Positions 1 through 6,736 of a stretch of DNA of 49,057 nucleotides are shown here, one piece after another. Source of the stretch: Bacteroidota bacterium (GTDB lineage Bacteria > Bacteroidota > Ignavibacteria > Tepidaquicellales > Tepidaquicellaceae); assembly GCA_018266875.1 (NCBI GenBank), contig JAFDZR010000028.1, forward strand, positions 1,594-50,650. Reading direction: 5' to 3'. Made by a program: the position numbers and the translations under genes. The first letter of the stretch is position 1. Each line of letters starts with the position of its first letter. Below the pieces are notes generated by a model that was not told the DNA's origin, did not search any database, and worked only from the letters and a program-made list of their open reading frames with translations.

Positions 1-62
1 AAAGTATTTCTTATGATTAAAAATTATTTTGGACAGTATTGCACAAACTTAAACAGAATAAA

Positions 63-1172
63 TCACAGGTATTTTGAGATAAGTTCGCCTATGAAATAAC
101 CTACTACCGCAATACCCATTCCGACTATGAACATGTCAAATCCGCTCCTGAATATCCCGCGTCCGGTAAAGAAACTCCGGGCTGCGCCAACTATGAAATG
201 CGCAAGCATTGAAACCGTAAACGAGATTATTACAGCTGTGCTGCCTTCAAATACAAAGAACGGAGATACTGGTATCAATGCCCCAACTGCGGTTGCAATG
301 CCGGTTATCCAGCCTTCCCTGAAAGGACTCGTGTCGCTCTCAATAATTCCAAGTTCTTCCCTTACGCTTTCCTGAAGCGCCAGCTCAGGGTCCTCAAGTA
401 TCTTCGCTCCGAGTATATCGGCTTCCTCTTTTTTCATTCCTTTCGCCTGATAGATCAGGGACATCTCTTCAGCTTCCAGTTCCGGCATTAATCTGATCTC
501 ATCTGCTTCCATATTTTTTTCATGTTCATATACCTCCCTTTCACTTACCGCTGCCAGATAACCGGATGATGCCATTGATAACGAATCGGCAAGCATTCCC
601 GAAATACCTGAGATCAGTATTATATGCGGCTGAACATTTGCTCCGATTACGCCTGCTATCAAACCGAAATTTGCCGTAAGCCCGTCATTGAATCCGTAAA
701 TAACATTTCTGAGAAGTCCGCCTGAACCTGTCTGATGCCAGGATTCGCCTTCCTGGTCCAGCAGCTCTGAAAGTTTTCCAGAATGTTCAGCAGAATCTTT
801 TGCAAGCTGAAGAGCAATATCCTTTGTCTGAGATGAGTCACTGTTATTGTAAAGTCCAAGATAGGATTTTACTTCAAGACCTTCCTCGCGCAGCATCATC
901 TTCGACAATAGTCCGGGTCCGAATCTCTCTGCAATTATCCTGAACATTCTGGCTTTGAATGATGGTCCTGTTTTCCCGGGATCAATATTGTTCTTTTTCA
1001 GAAGTTCGAGCCAGACTGTCTTATGCCTCTCCTCTACTTCAGAGAGCTGAAGATAGATCTTTGACTTCCTCTGGTTTTTTTCGAGACGGCTAAGAATTTT
1101 ATACAAATATGCGGCATCAGCTTCATCCTGCAAATGATGATACCATACCGACAATTGTTTTTTATTAATCAA
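63..1172 (-). CDS. Ferritin-like / VIT1-CCC1 fusion, probable iron or manganese exporter
   Basis: A 369-residue membrane protein. Residues about 1-140 form a rubrerythrin/ferritin-like helical domain with acidic and His residues, including Glu47-x-x-His50 and Glu128-His129. Residues about 155-369 are a VIT1/CCC1 transporter beginning with the typical YGFNDGLTANFG segment, with a charged cytosolic stretch between membrane helices and three hydrophobic helices at the C-terminus. Known relatives with this layout (MbfA type) export iron or manganese from the cytosol, with the ferritin domain binding the metal; that role is inferred here. It is the last gene of the dtxR-mntH operon, 27 nt after mntH. 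The start is TTG: an in-frame stop lies just upstream and no ATG precedes the ferritin helices. Confidence 0.85.
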   Translation of the reverse strand: MINKKQLSVWYHHLQDEADAAYLYKILSRLEKNQRKSKIYLQLSEVEERHKTVWLELLKKNNIDPGKTGPSFKARMFRIIAERFGPGLLSKMMLREEGLEVKSYLGLYNNSDSSQTKDIALQLAKDSAEHSGKLSELLDQEGESWHQTGSGGLLRNVIYGFNDGLTANFGLIAGVIGANVQPHIILISGISGMLADSLSMASSGYLAAVSEREVYEHEKNMEADEIRLMPELEAEEMSLIYQAKGMKKEEADILGAKILEDPELALQESVREELGIIESDTSPFREGWITGIATAVGALIPVSPFFVFEGSTAVIISFTVSMLAHFIVGAARSFFTGRGIFRSGFDMFIVGMGIAVVGYFIGELISKYL

Positions 1173-1199
1173 AATTTAATGAATTTATTAAAATAATTT

Positions 1200-2555
1200 C
1201 TAAGAAAACCACTCTCGGAAAGTCTCATACAGCAGATAGGAGTTTAATGCTATGATAATTACGCTGATTATCCAGGCCGATATAACGGTGATCCTGCTGT
1301 TAGTAAAAACACCCATTTTCTTTTTCTCACTTGTAAAATTAACAAGCGGCACGACTGCAAAACTAAGCTGCAGTGATAATATTACCTGTGAGAGAATTAG
1401 AAGATTAGCGGTTTCCTTTTCTCCGTACAATATAGTGACAATTAATGCGGGAATAATGGCAATTAATCTTGTAATAAGTCTTCTGAGCCATGGTCTTAAT
1501 CTGATGTTAAGAAAACCTTCCATTACGATCTGTCCGGCTAATGTTCCTGTAAGAGTTGAATTCTGACCTGAAGCCAGAAGAGCTACAGCAAAGACAATAC
1601 TTGCAAGCGAGACACCCAGCAGAGGAGATAGCAGAAAGTATGCATCGTTTATATCGGCTACATTCTGATAACCTGTCGTATGAAATGTCGCTGCCGATAC
1701 TATTAATATCGCTGCATTTATAAAGAAAGCCAGCAATAAAGCTACTGTTGAATCTATAGTTGCAAACTTGATCGCTTCCTTTTTTCCAGTATTTGTCTTT
1801 TCAAAATTTCTTGTCTGAACTATGCTTGAATGCAGATAAAGATTATGAGGCATTACCGTTGCTCCGAGAATTCCTATTGCAATGTATAACATGTCAGGAT
1901 TGAAAACTATTTTTGGTGTCGGGATCAGTCCTTTGAGAACCGGGATCAGATCGGGCTTTGAGGCGACTATCTCATACATGAAGCATCCGAGTATTACAAA
2001 GATAAGTCCCGCTACAATGCTTTCAATGTATCTGAATCCTTTATACTGAAAAAATAAAATTACAAGCACATCAAAAACCGTGATGACAATTCCGACAGTC
2101 AACGGAAGACCGAACAGCAGATTAAGTGCTATTGCTGAGCCTATTACTTCAGCCAGGTCGCATGCTGCAATGGCTATCTCACAAAGAACCCACAGAATAA
2201 AAGCAACAGGCTTAGAATAATGATCCCTGCACGCCTGGGCAAGATCCCTTCCCGTTACAATCCCGAGCTTGAGTGATAAGTGCTGAAGAAAAATTGCAAA
2301 AATGTTTGAAATAAAAATTACGCTTAAAAGCGCATATCCGAACTGTGCGCCTCCGGCTATATCCGTAGCCCAGTTCCCGGGATCCATATACCCAACCGCC
2401 ACCATAAGTCCGGGTCCTGCGAATGCAAATAATTTCTGCCAGAAATTCCCGTTGGCCGGTATCCTGATACTTCCGAAAACTTCAGGCAGCGAGTTTGATG
2501 TTACTTTTCTTCTCCATCCTGTTTCAGCGAAACTTTTCGATTCATTAATGTCCAT
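1200..2555 (-). CDS. mntH: Nramp-family divalent metal (Mn2+/Fe2+) importer MntH
   Basis: This 451-residue polytopic inner-membrane protein belongs to the Nramp family of proton-coupled Mn2+/Fe2+ importers. The helix 1 motif DPGN is at residues 58-61 and the helix 6 motif MPH at 235-237; these supply the metal-coordinating Asp, Asn and Met. The length is normal for the family. It starts 26 nt after the stop of the DtxR-family gene and is followed 27 nt later by a VIT-type exporter, so all three are probably one transcript under the metal-responsive regulator. Mn2+ is the likelier substrate because the regulator has MntR-like ligands, but Fe2+ cannot be excluded. Confidence 0.93.
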   Translation of the reverse strand: MDINESKSFAETGWRRKVTSNSLPEVFGSIRIPANGNFWQKLFAFAGPGLMVAVGYMDPGNWATDIAGGAQFGYALLSVIFISNIFAIFLQHLSLKLGIVTGRDLAQACRDHYSKPVAFILWVLCEIAIAACDLAEVIGSAIALNLLFGLPLTVGIVITVFDVLVILFFQYKGFRYIESIVAGLIFVILGCFMYEIVASKPDLIPVLKGLIPTPKIVFNPDMLYIAIGILGATVMPHNLYLHSSIVQTRNFEKTNTGKKEAIKFATIDSTVALLLAFFINAAILIVSAATFHTTGYQNVADINDAYFLLSPLLGVSLASIVFAVALLASGQNSTLTGTLAGQIVMEGFLNIRLRPWLRRLITRLIAIIPALIVTILYGEKETANLLILSQVILSLQLSFAVVPLVNFTSEKKKMGVFTNSRITVISAWIISVIIIALNSYLLYETFREWFS

Positions 2556-2581
2556 TCTTCAATACCGCTTATCCTTTATAT

Positions 2582-3241
2582 TTATTTACCTGATTTTTTA
2601 TTTACAAAAATATTATTTGCAAGCTTTTCGCTCAGGAAAACATTTCCCGATTTAAATCTGATCTGGACGGAATTGTCAAAATTTATCCTGTCAATCACTT
2701 TTATTTCGTCATTCAGCTTCAGACCGGCTTTTGTGAGATAGACAAGAACTTCAGAACTTTCATCTGATACCTGCTTGATAACCGCTGTGTCGTTGATTTT
2801 CAGTTCTGAAACAGGAACTGTACTGTCCGCAGGTATATTCCCGTCCTCATCGGGAATCGGATGTCCGTGCGGATCAGTTTTCGGATAACCGAGAAATTTA
2901 TGCAGCTTAGAAATAAGCTCATCAGAAGAAGCGTGTTCCAGATTTTCAGCTTCCTCATGAACATTCTCCCAGGGATAATCAAGATGCTCTAGCAGAAATA
3001 CTTCCCAGATCCTGTGTTTGCGGACAAGGTTCAGCGCAACCGACTCGCCTTTTTTGGTCAGTCCGAATCCTTTGTAGGGAGTATTTTTAATGTAGCCCAG
3101 ACCGGATAATTTTGATATCATTTCACTTACTGCCGCAGGTGAAATGTTAAGTCTCTCGGCAAGAATTGTATTGGTGACTTTTCCGGATGTGATCTGAATG
3201 GAGTATATATTTTTCAGATAATCCTCTAAACTTCTGTTCAA
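2582..3241 (-). CDS. DtxR/MntR-family metal-dependent transcriptional regulator
   Basis: A 219-residue cytosolic repressor. It has an N-terminal winged helix (about 1-65, recognition region ISPAAVSEMISKL), a dimerisation and metal-binding domain (about 66-130), and a FeoA/SH3-like C-terminal domain (about 140-215). Probable ligands are Asp7, His76, Glu99, Glu102 and His103, which match the MntR set; Lys10 replaces the second N-terminal acidic ligand of MntR, so specificity may differ. It is the first gene of the operon with mntH and the VIT-ferritin exporter. The start codon is TTG (TTGAACAGA); the upstream frame has no ATG or GTG before a stop. Mn2+ or Fe2+ sensing is an inference. Confidence 0.9.
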   Translation of the reverse strand: MNRSLEDYLKNIYSIQITSGKVTNTILAERLNISPAAVSEMISKLSGLGYIKNTPYKGFGLTKKGESVALNLVRKHRIWEVFLLEHLDYPWENVHEEAENLEHASSDELISKLHKFLGYPKTDPHGHPIPDEDGNIPADSTVPVSELKINDTAVIKQVSDESSEVLVYLTKAGLKLNDEIKVIDRINFDNSVQIRFKSGNVFLSEKLANNIFVNKKSGK

Positions 3242-3267
3242 ATTATTTAAGCTTGGTTTAATGCAAA

Positions 3268-3282
3268 TTTAAGCATACCTAA
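3268..3282. promoter_or_regulatory. Candidate DtxR/MntR operator
   Basis: The imperfect palindrome TTTAAGCATACCTAA lies 27 nt upstream of the regulator's TTG start. Its minus-strand reading, TTAGGTATGCTTAAA, resembles the DtxR-type TTAGG...CTTAA dyad. A second TTTAAGC half-motif lies at 3246-3252, nearly at the start codon. The site is placed for autoregulation of the metal operon. The match is partial, so this is tentative. Confidence 0.35.
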
Positions 3283-3460
3283 TTTTTGATGCAAGTGCAA
3301 TTAATTCACGTTTATAATAATTTCCCTGATAGCTCTCTTTACCGCTGTTATGTCTGTTCTGCAGCTCTTTCAGACGTCCGGATTTACAAGTTTTGAATTT
3401 TCAATTGATTTTAGATTCGATAAAAGTTAGTTTAAATATCATTCTGCAAAAAATTTTTAA

Positions 3461-4534
3461 ATGGATAAATCGAAAAAAAGATACTATCATCATAAACGGA
3501 AAAAGCCTTTTAACAAAGATCCTCAGACCGGAAAAACAGGAGAATCCATTGACGAAAAATCAAATCAGACTCAGGAAAAACAGCCAAACCGCAGGATATT
3601 AAATCCGAATCAGAAAATATCAGTCGTTATCCCTCTGTATAATGAAGAGGAATCACTTCAGGAGCTTACAGATTCGCTTAAAAGAACCCTGGAAAGTCTC
3701 AACTGCAATTACGAAGTGTTTTACATAGATGACGGAAGTACTGATAATTCCTATAATAAGATCAAAGATATAAACAGAAAAGACAACAACTTTCACTGCA
3801 TAAAACTGAGAAGGAATTACGGTAAATCCGCTGCGCTTGCAAAAGGATTCAAAGCTGCCAGGGGGAATATCGTTATCACAATGGATGCTGATCTTCAGGA
3901 TGATCCTGCCGAAATTCCGGAACTTATAAAAGTGCTCAATTCAGGTTATGACCTGGTATCGGGATGGAAAAAGGTAAGGTATGATCCATTTATCAAGCGG
4001 CAGACTTCAAAGATATTCAATTATTTTACATCAAAACTTTCAGGTATCAGGCTTCATGATTTCAACTGCGGGCTGAAAGCCTATAAAAGGGATGTAATAA
4101 AATCCATCAGGATTTACGGCGAGATGCACAGATATATTCCTGCGCTTGCTCATCTCTCGGGATTCAAGGTTACGGAGAAACCCGTGAAGCATCATGCCCG
4201 GAAATACGGAGTCACAAAATTCGGAGCCAGCAGATTTGTTAATGGTTTTCTTGATCTTCTTACTGTTTCATTCACCAATAAATATATGAAACGCCCGCTT
4301 CATTTTTTCGGAAGCATGGGAATTCTGATTTCAATTGCCGGATTTCTGATCTCACTCTATCTTATATTTCTGAAATTTCTTGAAGGAAAACCATTAAGCG
4401 ACAGACCTCTGTTCCTGGTAGGAATATTCATGATGGTGGTTGGAATCCAGTTCCTTTCACTTGGTCTCATAGCGGAAATGATCACAAAGTCCAACATCAG
4501 CGACGAAGATATTCTGGTAGAAGAAACTATATAA
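3461..4534 (+). CDS. Family 2 glycosyltransferase, GtrB/DPMS-like, membrane anchored
   Basis: A 357-residue glycosyltransferase. A basic N-terminal tail (about 1-50) is followed by a GT-A domain with the opening motif VVIPLYNEEESL, DDGST at 91-95 and the metal-binding DAD at 142-144 within DADLQDDP. The RKYGVTKFG segment and two C-terminal membrane helices (about 282-304 and 316-340) are typical of enzymes that move a sugar from a nucleotide donor to a polyprenyl phosphate at the cytosolic face of the membrane. The sugar is unknown. It is first in a plus-strand operon with lpxA, which suggests envelope glycolipid work. No Shine-Dalgarno sequence is evident at the ATG, so the low-complexity N-terminus is uncertain. 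Confidence 0.85.
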   Translation: MDKSKKRYYHHKRKKPFNKDPQTGKTGESIDEKSNQTQEKQPNRRILNPNQKISVVIPLYNEEESLQELTDSLKRTLESLNCNYEVFYIDDGSTDNSYNKIKDINRKDNNFHCIKLRRNYGKSAALAKGFKAARGNIVITMDADLQDDPAEIPELIKVLNSGYDLVSGWKKVRYDPFIKRQTSKIFNYFTSKLSGIRLHDFNCGLKAYKRDVIKSIRIYGEMHRYIPALAHLSGFKVTEKPVKHHARKYGVTKFGASRFVNGFLDLLTVSFTNKYMKRPLHFFGSMGILISIAGFLISLYLIFLKFLEGKPLSDRPLFLVGIFMMVVGIQFLSLGLIAEMITKSNISDEDILVEETI

Positions 4535-4554
4535 ATATAAATTCTAATTTTTTA

Positions 4555-5319
4555 ATGTCAAATTCCGTAATAAGCAAGAAAGCCAGCATTGGAAACAATT
4601 TCAAAGTAAAGGATTTTACTACTATTGAAGACGATGTAATTATTGGCAACAATGTTGAAGTTGGTTCTAATGTACTTATCGCCAACGGAGCAAGAATCTC
4701 CGACAATGTAAAGATACATCACGGAGCAGTAATAAGTACAAATCCCCAGGATCTGAAATTCGCTGGAGAGATCACAACAATGGAGATCGGCGAGGGAACG
4801 GAGATCAGGGAATACGCAACACTTAACCGCGGAACAAATCACAGCAAAAAGTCAATCGTCGGAAGCAACTGTTTTATCATGGCTTACGCTCACGTTGCTC
4901 ATGACTGCATAGTCGGGAACAATGTTATCATCGCAAACAGCGCTCAGATGGGCGGACACGTTGAGATCGGCGACTGGACAATTATCGGGGGACTTGTTCC
5001 GATACATCAGTTCACAAAGATAGGAGCGCACGTTATGATAGGAGGCGGATTCAGGACCGTTAAGGATCTTCCTCCCTATATTCTTGCAGGCGGATTTCCC
5101 CTTAAATTCGAAGGTGTCAATATAGTAGGTCTCCGCAGAAGAGGATTTACAAATGATCAGATCAATAATATTAAAGATGCATATGATCTGATTTACAGAT
5201 CAGCGCTGAATGTCGGCGATGCCGTAAAAAAGATCAGATCAGAAGGCGAAGTTCCGCCGGAAGTGGCGTTGATTCTCGATTTTATCGACAACAGCAAACG
5301 AGGAATTGTAAGAGGCTGA
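4555..5319 (+). CDS. lpxA: Acyl-ACP--UDP-N-acetylglucosamine O-acyltransferase LpxA
   Basis: The first enzyme of lipid A synthesis: it transfers a 3-hydroxyacyl chain from acyl carrier protein to the 3-OH of UDP-GlcNAc in the cytosol. The 254 residues show hexapeptide repeats of a left-handed beta-helix (about 1-180) and a helical C-terminus. Diagnostic segments are GAVISTNPQDLKF, NRGTNHS, AYAHVAHDC with the catalytic base His116, and IHQFTKIGAHVMIGGG, followed by GVNIVGLRRRGF. The length is normal. lpxC, lpxD and fabZ are not in the window. It lies 20 nt after the glycosyltransferase and its stop is 1 nt before the next start, so the genes are co-transcribed. It implies an LPS-containing outer membrane. 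Confidence 0.95.
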   Translation: MSNSVISKKASIGNNFKVKDFTTIEDDVIIGNNVEVGSNVLIANGARISDNVKIHHGAVISTNPQDLKFAGEITTMEIGEGTEIREYATLNRGTNHSKKSIVGSNCFIMAYAHVAHDCIVGNNVIIANSAQMGGHVEIGDWTIIGGLVPIHQFTKIGAHVMIGGGFRTVKDLPPYILAGGFPLKFEGVNIVGLRRRGFTNDQINNIKDAYDLIYRSALNVGDAVKKIRSEGEVPPEVALILDFIDNSKRGIVRG

Positions 5320-5320
5320 T

Positions 5321-5827
5321 GTGTTCAATAAAAACTATGAGATCAAATGCCGCCTGTCAAATCATTCCGGATTGATAAAGTTAATTAAGTCCGACGGAAA
5401 ATACGTCCATTCCACCGAAAAGCAGACTGACATTTATTATAAAGTTAGAAGCGGAAGACTCAAGCTGAGGATAATTAACGATGAGTATTCAAATCTCATC
5501 TATTATGAAAGACCGGAAAAAAGAAAAATCAGAACATCAAATTATATTATTTCAAAGAGCGGGGATTTTAAACAGCTTAACTCAATTCTAAAAAAACAGT
5601 TTGAAGTCCTGACTGAAGTAACCAAACACAGGAACATTTTTATTAAGGACAATATAAGGATACATATTGACAAAGTAAGAAAACTGGGTGACTTTCTGGA
5701 GATCGAAATAATATACAAAGATCTTTCCCGCGCGAAAAAACAGATGGAAGATCTTTTTCACTGGCTCGGTCTTGATAAAAATAATTTCATTAAGAATTCC
5801 TATTCTGATCTGTTAATTAAAAAATAA
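5321..5827 (+). CDS. CYTH-domain protein (class IV adenylate cyclase-like / triphosphate-binding)
   Basis: A 168-residue soluble protein with the CYTH fold. The opening EIKCRL is the EIKAR-type variant of the ExExK motif. It is followed by QTDIYYKV, GRLKLR, YYERP and a C-terminal IHIDKVRKLGDFLEIEI strand pair that completes the triphosphate tunnel. CYTH enzymes act on triphosphates or ATP with divalent metal; members of this subfamily are usually annotated as class IV adenylate cyclases, but few have a tested activity. The start is GTG, 1 nt after the lpxA stop, and panB follows 2 nt after its stop, so translation is probably coupled. The context gives no clear substrate. Confidence 0.75.
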   Translation: MFNKNYEIKCRLSNHSGLIKLIKSDGKYVHSTEKQTDIYYKVRSGRLKLRIINDEYSNLIYYERPEKRKIRTSNYIISKSGDFKQLNSILKKQFEVLTEVTKHRNIFIKDNIRIHIDKVRKLGDFLEIEIIYKDLSRAKKQMEDLFHWLGLDKNNFIKNSYSDLLIKK

Positions 5828-5829
5828 AT

Positions 5830-6651
5830 ATGCCGAAACAGAAAATTGATCCCGAACATCACATTACCACCAAGGTGCTTTATGCAATGAAGCAGAGGAA
5901 AGAAAAGATCGCTATGCTTACTGCTTATGACTTTCTGACTGCTAAATTCCTTGATGCAGCGGGAATAGACATTATTCTTGTCGGAGATTCTCTGGGAAAT
6001 GTAATCCAGGGAAATGAGACTACTCTGCCGGTTACACTTGAGGAAATGATCTATCATACAAAGATAGTAAAGAGAGCGGTTAAAAATGCCATAGTCGTAG
6101 CCGATATGACATTCATGAGTTATCAGGTCGGCGTGAAGGAGGCAATTACAAACTGCGGAAGGATGATGAAAGAGACAGGTTGCGATGCAGTAAAAATGGA
6201 AGGCGGGGATTATATTGCCGAGACTGTCCGAAGGGTTGTTGAGATCGGAATTCCGGTGATGGGACATCTTGGTCTTACGCCCCAGTCCATAAATAAATTC
6301 GGGAGTTACAAGACCCGCGGAACTGAAAAAGGAGAAGCAGATAAAATTTATAAGGATTCTATTCTTCTTGAGAAAGCAGGTTGTTTCGCAATTGTTCTAG
6401 AAAAGATTCCGGCGACGCTCGGAACAAAGATCTCAAGAGCTTTAAAGATCCCGACGATCGGCATAGGAGCAGGTCCTTCATGCGACGGTCAGGTTCTTGT
6501 TACCCACGACATGCTTGGATTAATAGAGGAATTCAAACCGAGATTTGTAAGAAGATACGCAAGTATGGCTGCAGATACAAAAGAAGCTTTCAGAAAATAT
6601 ATTAAAGATGTTAAGGATAAAAAATTTCCGACTCTAAAGGAAAGTTACTGA
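5830..6651 (+). CDS. panB: 3-methyl-2-oxobutanoate hydroxymethyltransferase PanB
   Basis: The first committed step to pantothenate: it adds a hydroxymethyl group from methylene-tetrahydrofolate to alpha-ketoisovalerate, giving ketopantoate, in the cytosol. The 273-residue TIM barrel carries the Mg2+-binding residues Asp53 (in VGDSLGN), Asp92 (in ADMTFMSYQ) and Glu124 (in KMEGG), and the family segments MLTAYDFLTAKFLDAAG and GIGAGPSCDGQVLV. Length and start are normal. It is the last gene of the glycosyltransferase-lpxA-CYTH operon; panC and panD are not nearby. A strong hairpin terminator follows about 27 nt after the stop. Confidence 0.96.
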   Translation: MPKQKIDPEHHITTKVLYAMKQRKEKIAMLTAYDFLTAKFLDAAGIDIILVGDSLGNVIQGNETTLPVTLEEMIYHTKIVKRAVKNAIVVADMTFMSYQVGVKEAITNCGRMMKETGCDAVKMEGGDYIAETVRRVVEIGIPVMGHLGLTPQSINKFGSYKTRGTEKGEADKIYKDSILLEKAGCFAIVLEKIPATLGTKISRALKIPTIGIGAGPSCDGQVLVTHDMLGLIEEFKPRFVRRYASMAADTKEAFRKYIKDVKDKKFPTLKESY

Positions 6652-6677
6652 CCGGAAATTATCTTGTCCGCATAAAG

Positions 6678-6717
6678 AAAAACGGCAGTTACATTTTAAA
6701 ATGATCCTGCCGTTTTT
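6678..6717. terminator. Bidirectional intrinsic terminator between panB and the M14 peptidase gene
   Basis: The arms AAACGGCAG (6680-6688) and CTGCCGTTT (6707-6715) form a stem with an 18-nt AT-rich loop. A T-run follows on the plus strand (after panB) and on the minus strand (after the convergent carboxypeptidase gene), so it probably ends both transcripts. Confidence 0.8.
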
Positions 6718-6736
6718 ATTTGCTTTAAATTTATTT

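Noticed and set aside
3393-3602. A 69-residue reading frame overlapping the first glycosyltransferase gene
   Set aside because: It overlaps the start of a clear glycosyltransferase in another frame and has no start signal or family resemblance.
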